Shown: positions 45,171 to 56,101, numbered from the stretch's first letter. The stretch is 64,000 nt of DNA from Saccharopolyspora oryzae (GCF_027853915.1 NZ_JAQGLA010000008.1:62001-126000); one strand, 5' to 3'. Translations and numbers: made by a program. Notes: generated from the sequence alone by a model not told the origin.

Positions 45171-45872
45171 GTGGCAGCCGTTGGTGCAAGAGGGGGACGA
45201 CGAGCCGGGTACCGGCGCCGCCGACCACTGCCCGCTCTGCTGGTGCTCGCCTGCCTCGTGGTGGCAGCCGGGTTCCTGTGGACGCGAGTTTTCGACTCCG
45301 TGCAGGGCATCGAAGCCGCCACCACCTGCGCCCCGCCGACACCGCCGACCGCCGCGCCCGCCGGTGAGCCGATGCCCGAGCAGGTGCCGCTGGGCACCAT
45401 GCTCGAGCGCGACGCGCTGAACTCGACCAACCCGATCCCGCCGCAGGACGTGCAGGTGCGGGTGCTCAACGGCAACGGGGAGAGCCGGCAGGCCACCCTG
45501 GTCGGCGACGAGCTGGCCAGCCTCGGCTTCGCCAAGGGCGGCGCGGACAACGACCCGGTCTACGTCAACTACGACCTGAAGTGCCACGGCCAGATCCGCT
45601 TCGGCGGCGCCGGGGTGAGCGCGGCTCGCACGCTGAGCCTGATCGCGCCGTGCGCTCAGCTGGTCCGCGACGAGCGGCCGGACGCCACCATCGACTTCGC
45701 GCTCGGGAAGAAGTTCAAGGACATCAAGACCACCTCCGAGGCCAAGCAGGTGCTCCAGGAGTTGGAGAACTGGGTCCCGCAGCGCGACCAGCAAGGCGGC
45801 GCGCACCAGGAGGTCTCACCTCCGCAGATCAGCAAGGACCTGCTGGAGAAGGCCCGCGACGTCCACTGCTGA
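45171..45872 (+). CDS. cei: Envelope integrity protein Cei (LytR C-terminal domain)
   Basis: 233 residues from GTG 45171, behind AAGGAGG. Basic N-terminus, one membrane helix (ALLVLACLVVAAGFLWTRVF), a Thr/Pro-rich linker, then an external LytR_C domain (VQVRVLNGNGESRQATLVGDELASLGF, VYVNYDLKCHGQIRFGGAGVSAA, DATIDFALGKKF). It is the counterpart of Rv2700, which is needed for envelope integrity. It converges on suhB. Confidence 0.88.
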   Translation: MAAVGARGGRRAGYRRRRPLPALLVLACLVVAAGFLWTRVFDSVQGIEAATTCAPPTPPTAAPAGEPMPEQVPLGTMLERDALNSTNPIPPQDVQVRVLNGNGESRQATLVGDELASLGFAKGGADNDPVYVNYDLKCHGQIRFGGAGVSAARTLSLIAPCAQLVRDERPDATIDFALGKKFKDIKTTSEAKQVLQELENWVPQRDQQGGAHQEVSPPQISKDLLEKARDVHC

Positions 45873-45876
45873 GCGC

Positions 45877-45908
45877 CGTGAGCGCGCGGAGGGGTCCGCG
45901 CGCTCACG
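45877..45908. terminator. GTGAGC-family element 4
   Basis: CGTGAGCGCGCGGA and its complement form a 14-bp stem with a GGGG loop, 4 bp after the cei stop, between convergent cei and suhB. Confidence 0.65.
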
Positions 45909-45923
45909 AACTCGGACTGCTGC

Positions 45924-46718
45924 TCAGACCTGACCCGCGTCGACCCCGCGGAGCGCTCCGGTGAGCTCCTCGGCGATGCCGGGCGCGGCGCAGATGAGCA
46001 TTTCGTCACCCAGGCCGTCGGTGGTGCCGCGCTCGGGCAGCCGCAACCGGGCACCCGCCTCTTCGGCGACCAGCGCACCGGCCGCCCAGTCCCACCGCTT
46101 CAAGCCGACCTCGTACATGCCGTCCAGCCAGCCGGCGCCGACCGCGCACAGGTCCAGCGACGCCACGCCGGCGCGGCGGATGTCGCGCACCTGGCCCATC
46201 AGCTCGCCCACGACCGCCGCCTGCGCCTTGCGGCGCTCGGCGTCGTAGGCGAAGCCGGTGCCGATCAGCGACAGGTCTAGCCGGTCGGCGGCCGAGACAC
46301 GCAAGCGCTGGCCGTCCAGGAACGCGCCGTGCCCGAGGGCGGCGCTCCAGACCCGCCCGGACACCGGCTCGACCACTGCGCCGGCCACCGAACGCCCGTC
46401 GACCTGCGCGGCCAGCGACACCGAGTACCAGGGGAATCCGTACAGGTAGTTGACCGTGCCGTCGATCGGGTCGACGACCCAGCGCAGTCCCTCGAGCGCT
46501 TCCTCCCCACCCTCCTCTTCGCCGAGCACCGACTCGCCGGGGCGCAGCTCGGCCAGCCGCTCGCGGACCAGCCGCTCCACCGCGCGATCACCGGCCGTCA
46601 CGACATCGGTTTCGGTACTCTTCGTGTCAACACCACCGGTGACTGCTTCATCACGCACAGTACGGGCCAATTTGGCCGCGTCGATCGCGATCTGCACCGC
46701 GACCTCGCGCAACGCCAT
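45924..46718 (-). CDS. suhB: Inositol-1-monophosphatase
   Basis: 264 residues from ATG 46718 (Shine-Dalgarno GAGGTA). Mg-dependent sugar phosphatase. Metal-binding motifs: [22 protein letters not shown], and [14 protein letters not shown]. In actinomycetes inositol feeds phosphatidylinositol and mycothiol. An in-frame extension to 46781 is possible but lacks a ribosome site. Confidence 0.93.
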   Translation of the reverse strand: MALREVAVQIAIDAAKLARTVRDEAVTGGVDTKSTETDVVTAGDRAVERLVRERLAELRPGESVLGEEEGGEEALEGLRWVVDPIDGTVNYLYGFPWYSVSLAAQVDGRSVAGAVVEPVSGRVWSAALGHGAFLDGQRLRVSAADRLDLSLIGTGFAYDAERRKAQAAVVGELMGQVRDIRRAGVASLDLCAVGAGWLDGMYEVGLKRWDWAAGALVAEEAGARLRLPERGTTDGLGDEMLICAAPGIAEELTGALRGVDAGQV

Positions 46719-46814
46719 TGCATCTACCTCAGTTGCCAATCCCACGCCCACATCGCAACACAACCCGGTTAAGGTCTGCACACCTCGGTCTGAATCGAAT
46801 AGGAAGGATCAGCC

Positions 46815-47573
46815 ATGGGGACTGCCCGCGGTTTCGGCGTGGATATCGGCGGGTCCGGCATCAAGGGATGTCCGGTCGACATCGAAGGCGGCGTGCTGGC
46901 CGAGGAGCGGATGCGGATCCCGACCCCGCAGCCCTCGACCCCGTCCGCGGTGGCCGACGCCGTCGCCGAGATCGTCGACAAGTTCTCCTGGACGGGCCCG
47001 GTCGGCATCACCCTCCCGTGCGTCATCAAGGACGGCACCGCGCTCACCGCGGCGAACGTCGACAAGGGCTGGATCGGCACCGACGCGCAGGCGCTGTTCG
47101 CCGAGCGGCTCGGCCGCGCCCGCGAGGACGTCCTGGTGCTCAACGACGCCGACGCCGCCGGGATCGCCGAGATGCGGGCCGGCGCCGGCGCCGGGCACCG
47201 CGGGCTGGTCGTGGTGCTGACCTTCGGGACCGGCATCGGCAGCGCCATGTTCATCGACGGGAAGCTGGTGCCCAACACCGAGTTCGGGCACATCGAGGTC
47301 GACGGCCACGATGCGGAGTCCGAAGCGGCCGCCTCGGTCAAGGACAACCTGGACCTGAGCTACCCGGAGTGGGCCCCGCGGGTCAGCCGCTACATCCAGG
47401 GCCTCGAGCAGTTCCTGTGGCCGGACCTGATCATCGCCGGCGGCGGGGTCAGCAGGAAGGGTCACAAGTGGATTCCGCTGCTGGAGACGCGCACCCCGGT
47501 CGTGGCCGCGTCGCTGCGCAACGATGCGGGCATCGTCGGCGCCGCCACCGCTGCTACCAGCAGCAACGCCTGA
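46815..47573 (+). CDS. ppgK: Polyphosphate glucokinase
   Basis: 252 residues. ROK-family sugar kinase that phosphorylates glucose with polyphosphate or ATP. N-terminal phosphate loop [13 protein letters not shown], the catalytic Asp in [13 protein letters not shown], the ATP loop [11 protein letters not shown], and [11 protein letters not shown] for glucose binding. It lies between suhB and sigA as in mycobacteria. Confidence 0.95.
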   Translation: MGTARGFGVDIGGSGIKGCPVDIEGGVLAEERMRIPTPQPSTPSAVADAVAEIVDKFSWTGPVGITLPCVIKDGTALTAANVDKGWIGTDAQALFAERLGRAREDVLVLNDADAAGIAEMRAGAGAGHRGLVVVLTFGTGIGSAMFIDGKLVPNTEFGHIEVDGHDAESEAAASVKDNLDLSYPEWAPRVSRYIQGLEQFLWPDLIIAGGGVSRKGHKWIPLLETRTPVVAASLRNDAGIVGAATAATSSNA

Positions 47574-47623
47574 CCCGGGGACCATCTAGCACACGCCGGG
47601 ACGCGCGGACTGCGCCTTGCAGC

Positions 47624-47653
47624 GGAACCGCACCCCCGGATCGCAGTTACAAT
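47624..47653 (+). promoter_or_regulatory. Candidate promoters of sigA
   Basis: TACAAT (47648-47653) is a good -10 without a clear -35. GGAAC-N17-GTT (47624-47648) resembles SigR/SigH promoters (GGAAT-N18-GTT), one base short in the spacer. The 5' leader to the GTG would be about 170 nt. Confidence 0.35.
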
Positions 47654-47826
47654 GGAACACGGCCCACTTGGTTCGAGGCCCTTCCGCAAGGAGAAAGCAC
47701 CGGTTTCACCTGGTGTTCTCCCCTTCCGCGCGGGGACTGGAGTCCGGTGGGTTGTTCCCCGACCTTTGGCGGCCGAGGTTTCGCGCCCTCCGGCCAGCCC
47801 TGATCGACCGTCGCGAAAGGGCGTAC

Positions 47827-49215
<1,389 letters not shown>

Positions 49216-49228
49216 GGTTCTGCTCGAA

Positions 49229-49265
49229 GAATGCCGCTGCCCGCACTCCGCGGGCGGCGGCATTC
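49229..49265 (+). terminator. Terminator of sigA
   Basis: GAATGCCGC(T)GCCCGC pairs with GCGGGC(G)GCGGCATTC over ACTCC, 14 bp after the stop. A weak T-rich tail (TCCATTTCC) follows. Confidence 0.75.
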
Positions 49266-49762
49266 TCCATTTCCGGGGACGAGCGCTCAGCGGCGCCTGC
49301 GACGGCGCATCCCGGACTTCGACCGTTCGGTCGATGGTTCTGGCCGCTCTTCGCGACGGGTTCGGCCTCCGTTCGGCGGCGGGAGCGGTCCAACTCCTGA
49401 GATTCGCTGTTCGCTTCCAGCGGAAACGACGTTCGCCGATGGCCGTCCGGTCTGTGATCTGAAACACCGAATGTCCGGAATAAGATCCACACCGGACATC
49501 TCCGGTGATCGCAACTGGAACCGCATTTTCCCTTGTCACAAGGGTTTTCGCGGATTCGATCACGTTCCGCGAACAGCGCTGCTGCAACCGGGTGCTTCAT
49601 GGTGACGACCGTCGCCGGTCGGCGCGGGAACACTGACTAGTGCCCGAGCGTCTGGAAGAGTGGAGGCAACGAGCACCGACCCCGCAGCCAGTGGGCCACC
49701 GGTGGTCGTAGCAGGATCGAGGGCGTCGGATCACACCGACGCCGGGACGGAGGGAGATCACT
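49266..49762. other. About 500-bp gene-free region with stem-loops, possible small RNA
   Basis: Contains TCGACC-GTTC-GGTCGA (49319-49334), ATGTCCGG-N13-CCGGACAT (49471-49499), and a small terminator CCCTTG-TCA-CAAGGG followed by TTTT (49530-49548). The last would end a plus-strand transcript although no gene precedes it after the sigA terminator. No open frame here has neighbour-like codon usage. Confidence 0.4.
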
Positions 49763-49948
49763 ATGCCGGGAACGCTCACCCGCCCCGAGCTGACCGCCGC
49801 CGACCGCTGCGACCGCTGCGGGGCCGCTGCCAAGCTTCGCGCCGTATTGCCATCCGGTAGCGAGCTTCTGTTCTGCGGGCACCACGCCCGCGCGTACGAG
49901 GACGGACTGCGCGAGGTGCAGGCCGACCTCCAGCAGGGCGAGCAGTAA
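49763..49948 (+). CDS. DUF7455-type small zinc-ribbon protein
   Basis: 61 residues behind GGAGGGAG. TAADRCDRCGAAAKLRAVLP and LLFCGHHARAYEDGL give a CxxC...CxxH zinc-binding pattern. Short proteins like this are common next to sigA in actinobacteria. The function is unknown. Confidence 0.82.
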   Translation: MPGTLTRPELTAADRCDRCGAAAKLRAVLPSGSELLFCGHHARAYEDGLREVQADLQQGEQ

Positions 49949-49967
49949 ACCACCCGCAAGACGAGAT

Positions 49968-50008
49968 GACCGTGCCCCCGCAGGGCTTCCTACGGGGGCA
50001 CGGTCTTT
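49968..50008. terminator. Rho-independent terminator
   Basis: ACCGTGCCCCCG and CGGGGGCACGGT pair (49968-49979 / 49992-50003), followed by CTTTT. It serves the small zinc-ribbon gene and lies next to the end of the convergent aminotransferase gene. Confidence 0.8.
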
Positions 50009-50019
50009 TCGCGGTCCGG

Positions 50020-51231
50020 TCAGGCGGTGAGGTCGCCGAGGGCGTCGAGGAGGCGTCGGACGTCGGACTCGTTCGTGTAGTGCGACAGGCTCGCGCGCAC
50101 GCCGCCCTTCGGGCCGATGCCGAGCGCGTGCACCACCTCCCAGGCGTAGGAGTGGCCGTGGGAGACGTTGAGGCCCCGCTCAGCCAGCCGTTCAGCCACC
50201 GCCGACGGCTCCAGGTCTCGCAGCCCGAAGAAAGCGGTGGGCGTGCACGGGCCCTGCGGAGCGCCGTAGCGCACCACGCCGTCCAACGCCGCGATCCCGT
50301 CGAACAGGGTCCTGGCCAGCGCGTCCTCGTGGGCCAGCACCGCGCGGCGGGAGACCGCCAGGCGCTCGGCCCGGCTGCCGTCGGCGTCGGAGTCGAGCTC
50401 GGCCAGGTGCTCCACCGCGGCGACGACACCGGCCATGGCGGCGAACGGGTTGGTGCCGAGCTCGAAGCGGTCCGGCGAGGTGTCCGGCGACGGCTTGAGC
50501 TTGTCCGGGTGCAGGTTCTCCAACGTCCACGCGTCCCCTGCCACCACCGCGGCCAGGTGCGGCCCCGCCCACTTGTACGCGCTGGTCGCGTAGAGGTCCG
50601 CGCCCAGCTCCGCGAGCTGCACGTGGGCGTGCGGGCAGTGCTGCACGCCGTCGACGTAGGAGATCGCGCCCACCTGGCGGGCCCGGTCGGTGATCGTCCG
50701 CAGCTCCGGCATGGTGCCCAGCACGTTGGACGCCGCGGTGACCGCGACCAGCTTGGTGCGTTCGCCGATCAGGTCGGTGACGCGCTGCGCGGGCAGTTCG
50801 CCGGTCGCCGGGTCCAGCTCGGCCACGCGCACCGTCGCGCCCGCGCGCTGCGCGTGCTGGACCCACGGCCGGACGTTGGCGTCGTGGTCCAGCTGGGTCA
50901 CCACGACCTCGTCGCCGGGCCGCCAGCCATCGGCCAGCGCGGCGGCGAACCGGTAGGTCAGGGCGGTCATGCTCGGGCCGAACACCACGCACGCCGGATC
51001 GGGCGCCCCGACCAGGTCGGCCACGGCCGCTCGGGCCTCGGCGACGACGCCGCCGGCGCGGCGGCTGGACTCGTACGGCCCGCCCACGTTGGACATCCCG
51101 ATCCGGTAAGCGTCGCTGACGGCGTCGATCACCGGCTGCGGCACCTGGGTGCCCGCCGCGCCGTCCAACCACGCCCTGCCGTCCGCCAGCGCCGGGTACT
51201 GCGCCCGGACCTTCTCCACGTCGAAACCCAT
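50020..51231 (-). CDS. Cysteine desulfurase-like class V aminotransferase
   Basis: 403 residues. PLP fold type I: VTQLDHDANVRPWV, AISYVDGVQHCPHA, and the PLP lysine in YATSAYKWAGPH. The conserved active-site cysteine loop of NifS/SufS is not seen near the C-terminus (NVSHGHSYAWEVVHALG in that place), so real desulfurase activity is doubtful. Members of this subfamily (TIGR01976 type) have no settled function. Confidence 0.85.
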   Translation of the reverse strand: MGFDVEKVRAQYPALADGRAWLDGAAGTQVPQPVIDAVSDAYRIGMSNVGGPYESSRRAGGVVAEARAAVADLVGAPDPACVVFGPSMTALTYRFAAALADGWRPGDEVVVTQLDHDANVRPWVQHAQRAGATVRVAELDPATGELPAQRVTDLIGERTKLVAVTAASNVLGTMPELRTITDRARQVGAISYVDGVQHCPHAHVQLAELGADLYATSAYKWAGPHLAAVVAGDAWTLENLHPDKLKPSPDTSPDRFELGTNPFAAMAGVVAAVEHLAELDSDADGSRAERLAVSRRAVLAHEDALARTLFDGIAALDGVVRYGAPQGPCTPTAFFGLRDLEPSAVAERLAERGLNVSHGHSYAWEVVHALGIGPKGGVRASLSHYTNESDVRRLLDALGDLTA

Positions 51232-51286
51232 GCGCCGACCCTAAGAGACCGGTCACGGCAGCACGCTGCGCCGAACGGGCCACTTC

Positions 51287-51339
51287 GCAGTTTCAATTGA
51301 AACCGCAGAACCCTGGGCGCAGTTTCAATTGAAACTGCG
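51287..51339. terminator. Two TTTCAATTGAAA-family palindromes after the helicase gene
   Basis: The first (51287-51306) has one mismatch. The second (51318-51339) is a perfect 22-bp palindrome, identical to that at 35495, and begins 2 bp after the helicase stop on the minus strand. Confidence 0.7.
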
Positions 51340-51341
51340 GG

Positions 51342-53150
51342 TCACCAGGAGCGGAGGGTGGCGATCCGCTCCTCGAGCTGTTCGACCGTGGCCATCGCGG
51401 TCGGCGGGCCTCCGCAGGACTTCTGCAGCTCGTTGTAGATCTTGCCGTGCGGCTTGCGGGTCCGGTGGTGGTGCAGCGACACCAGGGTGTTCAGCTCCTT
51501 GCGGAGCTTCGCCAGCCGTTCCTGCACGCTCTGCGGCTTCGCGTTCGCGCGCTGCTCGGCCTGCTCGGCGGCCTTCGCCGCCTTCGCGCTGGCCTCCCGC
51601 TTGGCGACGTCCTCGAGCTGCTGGGACTGGCGCTGGCGCAGCAGCGCCCGCATCTGGTCGGGTTCCAGCAGGCCCGGCAGGCCGAGGTAGTCCTGCTCCT
51701 CCTCGGAGGTGCTGAAGGCCGCGGTGCCGAACGACGAGCCGTCGTAGATCACCTGGTCCAGCTCGGCATCGGCGCCGAGCGAGGTGAACGACTTCTCCTC
51801 CTCGCCGGGCTCGTCCTCCTTGCGGTTGGCCTGGGCGAGCAGCTCGTCGTCCCAGCCGTCCTTCTCCCGGTGCGGCTTGCCCAGGACGTGGTCGCGCTGG
51901 GCTTCCAGCTGGCTGGCCAGCTCCAGCAGCACCGGCACGCTGGGCAGGAAGACGCTGGCCGTCTCCCCCGGCTTCCGGGACCGCACGAAGCGGCCGATGG
52001 CCTGGGCGAAGAACAGCGGGGTCGAAGCGCTGGTGGCGTACACGCCGACGGCCAGCCGCGGCACGTCGACGCCTTCGCTCACCATTCGGACCGCGACCAT
52101 CCACCGGTCGTCGGACTCGGCGAACTCGGCGATCCGGCCGGAGGCCTGCGGGTCGTCGGAGAGCACCACCACCGGCTCGTCGCCGGTGAGCTTGTGCAGG
52201 GTCTTGGCGTAGGCCTTGGCGGTGACGTGGTCGGTGGCGATCACCAGACCGCCGGCGTCGGGCACGCCGCCCTTGCGCAGCTGCGCCAACCGCGTGTCCG
52301 CGGCCCGCAGCACGGACGGGATCCACTCCCCCGCCGGGTCCAGGGCGGTTCGCCAGGCGCGGGCGGTCTGCTCGGCCGTCAGCGGCTCGCCGAGCCGGGC
52401 GCTGAACTCGTCACCGGCGCTGGTGCGCCACCGCGCCTCGCCGGAGTAGGCCAGGAAGACCACCGGCCGGACCACGCCGTCGTTGAGCGCGTCCGAGTAG
52501 CCGTAGGAGTGGTCGGCGCGGCTGCGCAGCGAACCGTCGGCGTCGGGCTCGTAGCCGATGAACGGGATCGGCGAGTCGTCGCTCCGGAACGGCGTACCGG
52601 TCAGCGCCAGCCGCCGCACGGCCGGGGTGAAGGCCTCGCGGATCGCGTCGCCCCAGGACTTCGCGTCGCCCGCGTGGTGCACCTCGTCGAGTATCACCAG
52701 CGTCTTGCGGCGCTCGGTGCGCACCCGGTGCAGGGCCTCGTGCGCCGCGACCTGCGCGTAGGTGACGACGACGCCCTGGTAGTCGCTGGAGGTGATGCCG
52801 TCGGCGTTGCGGAAGTTCGAGTCCAGCGCGATGCCCGCACCCGCCGCCGCCAACGCCCACTGGTGCTTGAGGTGCTCGGTGGGGGCGACGACCGTGACCG
52901 CCTCGACCGTCCGGTCCGCCAGCAGCTCCGCCGCGACCCGGAGTCCGAAGGTCGTCTTGCCCGCGCCCGGCGTCGCGACCGCCAGGAAGTCCTGCGGTTT
53001 GGTCGACAAGTACTTGGTGAGCGCTCTGCGCTGCCAGGCGCGCAGTGGCCGAGAAGAAGTCTGCGAGGGGTCGCTGAGCACGGATCGGACTGGATTGTCG
53101 AGTTGCGCTTCGGACACGCCGGCTCGCCGCTCCTTCCTAGGTCTCCCCAT
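51342..53150 (-). CDS. DEAD/DEAH-box superfamily 2 helicase
   Basis: 602 residues. Walker A ATPGAGKTTFG, DEVH box (LVILDEVHHAGD), motif III LALTGTPFRSD, and motif VI AIGRFVRSRKPG in the second RecA domain. A C-terminal coiled coil (KREASAKAAKAAEQAEQRA) follows. The shape is like XPB/UvrB-type restriction helicases, but no nuclease or methylase is nearby. The start is uncertain: ATG 53150 has no ribosome site, and GTG 53117 (VSEAQLD) is the alternative. Confidence 0.87.
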   Translation of the reverse strand: MGRPRKERRAGVSEAQLDNPVRSVLSDPSQTSSRPLRAWQRRALTKYLSTKPQDFLAVATPGAGKTTFGLRVAAELLADRTVEAVTVVAPTEHLKHQWALAAAGAGIALDSNFRNADGITSSDYQGVVVTYAQVAAHEALHRVRTERRKTLVILDEVHHAGDAKSWGDAIREAFTPAVRRLALTGTPFRSDDSPIPFIGYEPDADGSLRSRADHSYGYSDALNDGVVRPVVFLAYSGEARWRTSAGDEFSARLGEPLTAEQTARAWRTALDPAGEWIPSVLRAADTRLAQLRKGGVPDAGGLVIATDHVTAKAYAKTLHKLTGDEPVVVLSDDPQASGRIAEFAESDDRWMVAVRMVSEGVDVPRLAVGVYATSASTPLFFAQAIGRFVRSRKPGETASVFLPSVPVLLELASQLEAQRDHVLGKPHREKDGWDDELLAQANRKEDEPGEEEKSFTSLGADAELDQVIYDGSSFGTAAFSTSEEEQDYLGLPGLLEPDQMRALLRQRQSQQLEDVAKREASAKAAKAAEQAEQRANAKPQSVQERLAKLRKELNTLVSLHHHRTRKPHGKIYNELQKSCGGPPTAMATVEQLEERIATLRSW

Positions 53151-53348
53151 ACCTGAATGGCGAGGGCGAGCCGTGGCAACGCCCTGCGAACGCCCGCGAA
53201 CTGGAGTTCGTCGACTCGCTGCGGGCCGTCGTGCAGCTTACCTTCGCGCCTCGATCTTCACCGGGACGGCCGTGGAGACGAATGCGACACACCGTTTTTC
53301 CGGGTGGGCGCTCATCGGCCGGACCGATGCAGCATCCTTATGGGTGCC

Positions 53349-54536
53349 ATGGGTTCGCCGAGTTCACCAGACAGCCGGGGACGCAGTGCAGCCACCGCAC
53401 CGCGGGACGCCCCGGTGCGACGTGGACCACTGCGCTTGATCGCGCGCACCCTGGACAAGGCGTGGTGGGACAACATCTTCTCCGAGTCGGCGGCCGCCGC
53501 GTTCTGGCAGACGCTGTCGATGCCGCCGCTGCTGCTGGGTCTGCTGGGCAGCCTGGGCTTCCTCGGGGACTGGTTCGGCCCGTCGGTCGTCGACGCGGTG
53601 CACGACAAGATCCTGGCCTTCTCCCGAACCGTGTTCACCCAGAACGTGGTGGACCAGATCATCGGCCCGACGGTCGCCGACATCCTGACCAAGGGGAAGG
53701 GCGAGATCGTCTCGGTCGGCTTCCTGCTGTCGCTGTGGGCGGGCTCGTCCGCGCTGGCGTCGCTGGTCGACTCGATCACCATGGCCTACAACCAGTACCT
53801 GGTTCGCAACAGCATCTGGCAGCGGATCTTCGCGCTGCTGCTGTACCTGGTGTGCCTGGTGCTCGCGGTGGTCGGGCTGCCGATCATCGCGCTGGGCCCG
53901 GACTGGCTGCCGACGGTCTTCCCGCGCGACTACCAGGACGACATCGCCTGGCTGATCCAGATCTTCTACTACCCGGCGACGGCGATCGGGCTGGTCGTGG
54001 CGCTGGCCACGCTGTACAAGGTGGCGGTGCCGCGCAAGCTGCCCTGGCACCGCGGCCTGCCGGGCGCGCTGCTGGCGATGCTGCTGTTCCTGTGCTCGAG
54101 CATCGGCCTGCGGCTCTACATCACCTGGGTCACCAGCACCGGCTACACCTACGGCGCGCTGGCGACCCCGATCGCGTTCCTGCTGTTCGCGTTCTTCATC
54201 GGTCTGGCGATCATCATGGGCGCCCAGTTCAACAACGCGATCCAGGAGATGTACCCGGCGAAGATGACGCGCCGGGAGCGCCGCCGGTGGCGACGGCTGG
54301 AGATGAAGCGCCTCGCGCAGCGCATGCACACCGAAGAGGGCTATCGCGCGTGGCGCAACGGCCAGACCTCGGACGAGGAGAGCGCGCCGGAGGAGCTGGC
54401 GGAGCCCGAGGCGCCGGAGAAGCCGGCGGAGCCCAAGGCACCGGAGAAGCCCGAGAAGGGCGAGACGGTGGAACTACCGCGCAACGGCATTCCGCTGCCG
54501 AAGCCGCGGAAGCAGACCGAACCGCGCGGCGGCTAA
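53349..54536 (+). CDS. YihY/BrkB-family membrane protein
   Basis: 395 residues from ATG 53349; ATG 53340 is also possible. Six membrane helices between about residues 50 and 300 (for example MPPLLLGLLGSLGFL, ALLLYLVCLVLAVVGLPIIALG, GALLAMLLFLCSSIGLRLYITW). The family signature SLWAGSSALASLVDSITMAYN is typical of YihY/UPF0761. A charged C-terminal tail (EELAEPEAPEKPAEPKAPEKP) contains a Pro/Glu repeat. Function not settled. Confidence 0.87.
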   Translation: MGSPSSPDSRGRSAATAPRDAPVRRGPLRLIARTLDKAWWDNIFSESAAAAFWQTLSMPPLLLGLLGSLGFLGDWFGPSVVDAVHDKILAFSRTVFTQNVVDQIIGPTVADILTKGKGEIVSVGFLLSLWAGSSALASLVDSITMAYNQYLVRNSIWQRIFALLLYLVCLVLAVVGLPIIALGPDWLPTVFPRDYQDDIAWLIQIFYYPATAIGLVVALATLYKVAVPRKLPWHRGLPGALLAMLLFLCSSIGLRLYITWVTSTGYTYGALATPIAFLLFAFFIGLAIIMGAQFNNAIQEMYPAKMTRRERRRWRRLEMKRLAQRMHTEEGYRAWRNGQTSDEESAPEELAEPEAPEKPAEPKAPEKPEKGETVELPRNGIPLPKPRKQTEPRGG

Positions 54537-54561
54537 GCCACCGCGCGGCCGCAGTCGGAAG

Positions 54562-54810
54562 TCACTCGTCCGAGCCGGGCGGGAGGGACTCGAAGATCTC
54601 CTTGCAGTCCGGGCAGACCGGCGACCCCGGCTTCGGCGACTTGGTGACCGGGAAGACCTCACCGCACAGCGCCACCACGTGCGTGCCCATGACCGCGCTC
54701 TCGGCGATCTTGTTCTTCTGCACGTAGTGGAACATCTCCGGCCGGTCGTCACTGGTCTGATCAGTGGTCTCGGTCCGGGTGTCGGTCTCCGGCAGCGTCA
54801 TCGTGCTCAT
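54562..54810 (-). CDS. DUF3039 domain protein
   Basis: 82 residues from ATG 54810. An acidic Thr-rich N-terminus, then FHYVQKNKIAESAVMGTHVVALCGEVFPV and a closing CPDCKEIFESL. The spaced Cys and CxxC suggest a zinc site. Conserved in actinobacteria, function unknown. Confidence 0.82.
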   Translation of the reverse strand: MSTMTLPETDTRTETTDQTSDDRPEMFHYVQKNKIAESAVMGTHVVALCGEVFPVTKSPKPGSPVCPDCKEIFESLPPGSDE

Positions 54811-54893
54811 GCCCCAATGATGCCCCACGACGGATGCGAATGGTTCCGGACCGCGCCCGGCGGCTTCCGGAGGCCGGTTCGCACGGGGCCGCG

Positions 54894-55217
54894 TCAGCTG
54901 TCGATCACCTGGTGCTGCCGGGACTCCAGGGCGTGGTGCGAACGGCGGAACCGGTTCACCTTCTCGCTCTTCTTCGCCGGCTTGTCGTTGGCGATGAGCA
55001 CCGCCATCCACGGCAGCGGGATGGAGATCGCCAGGATGATCAGTGACAGCCACCACAACTGCCACACCTGGAACACCACTGCCGCCAGCACGAGACACGG
55101 GATCCGGCTGGCCATCATGATCGCGTACCTGCGGCGACGCGTCGCCTGCTCGTCGTCCAAGGACGGCTTGGCCTCGGTGATCAGCACCGGGGAGTCGTCA
55201 CGATGTGAACTGTTCAC
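54894..55217 (-). CDS. DUF3099 membrane protein
   Basis: 107 residues from GTG 55217, behind GGAGGTAG. A polar start with LITEAKPSLDDEQATRRRRY, then two membrane helices (MMASRIPCLVLAAVVFQVW and LSLIILAISIPLPWMAVLIA), then a basic tail. Function unknown. Confidence 0.82.
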   Translation of the reverse strand: MNSSHRDDSPVLITEAKPSLDDEQATRRRRYAIMMASRIPCLVLAAVVFQVWQLWWLSLIILAISIPLPWMAVLIANDKPAKKSEKVNRFRRSHHALESRQHQVIDS

Positions 55218-55375
55218 GGCGCTACCTCCACCGTCCATGCTCCCACTCGATCGCCGCCGCCAACACCCTGGGTGCCGCGCGGAATTCACGGCTCGCCCCC
55301 GAGGTTGACCAGCACGCCGCACGCGCGAAACCTCCAGGGGTTAGATTCGAGCGGGATCCGAGTCGTGGAGGGTGA

Positions 55376-56047
55376 ATGCTGTACGCGGTGAGCAAGCGGG
55401 TCGTCGGCGCGGTCGCGCGGACGGTCTACCGGCCGAAGGTGATCGACGCGGACAAGGTTCCGACCACCGGTCCGGTGATCCTGGCGCCGAACCACCTCGC
55501 CGTGCTCGACAGCTTCATCGTCCCGCTGGTCCTGCCCCGCCCGGTCGCGTTCCTGGCCAAGGCCGAGTACTTCAACGGCAGCGGTGCCAAGGGCGCGCTG
55601 ACGAAGTGGCTGTTCAGCTCGCTGGGCGCGATCCCGGTGGACCGGGGCAAGGGCCGCGCCGCGAAGGAAGCGCTGGACGCCGCGGAGCAGGTGCTGCTCG
55701 ACGGCGGCGCGTTCGGCATCCACCCCGAGGGCACCCGCTCCCCCGACGGCCGCCTGTACCGGGGCCGCACCGGTGTCGCCCGGCTCGCGCTGAGCACCGG
55801 GGCGCCGGTGGTGCCGGTGGCGCTGACCGGCACCGACAAGCTCCAGCCGCGCGGCAAGAAGATCCCGCGCCTGCACCCGGTCTCGGTGCGCTTCGGCGAC
55901 CCGCTGGACTTCCGCCGCTACGCCGGTCTGGACAGCTCGCTGCCGGTCCTGCGCTCGATCACCGACGAGATCATGTACGCCATCGCGGAGCTCTCCGACC
56001 AGGAGTACGTCGACCGCTACCAGCGCCCGGGCGCAGCGGCGGCCTGA
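55376..56047 (+). CDS. plsC: 1-acyl-sn-glycerol-3-phosphate acyltransferase
   Basis: 223 residues. The acyltransferase HX4D box is NHLAVLD (His40, Asp45); substrate-binding PEGTRS and the block VPVALTG follow. It acylates lysophosphatidic acid or a related lipid at the membrane. Shine-Dalgarno GGAGGG. TAGATT near 55341 may be the -10 of its promoter. Several PlsC paralogues are usual, so the acceptor is uncertain. Confidence 0.88.
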   Translation: MLYAVSKRVVGAVARTVYRPKVIDADKVPTTGPVILAPNHLAVLDSFIVPLVLPRPVAFLAKAEYFNGSGAKGALTKWLFSSLGAIPVDRGKGRAAKEALDAAEQVLLDGGAFGIHPEGTRSPDGRLYRGRTGVARLALSTGAPVVPVALTGTDKLQPRGKKIPRLHPVSVRFGDPLDFRRYAGLDSSLPVLRSITDEIMYAIAELSDQEYVDRYQRPGAAAA

Positions 56048-56053
56048 GAACGC

Positions 56054-56101
56054 ACCCGTGAGCACTTAGTGGTGCCATGGCGACACGATGTGCTCACGGG
56101 T
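56054..56101. terminator. GTGAGC-family element 5
   Basis: ACCCGTGAGCAC and GTGCTCACGGGT form a 12-bp stem around a 24-nt loop with GGTGCCATGGCGAC. It lies between convergent plsC and kptA; the last base is the first of the kptA stop. Confidence 0.65.

Noticed and set aside
49231-49605. 124-residue plus-strand frame behind sigA
   Set aside because: It begins inside the sigA terminator and contains several stem-loops; codon usage is unlike neighbours.
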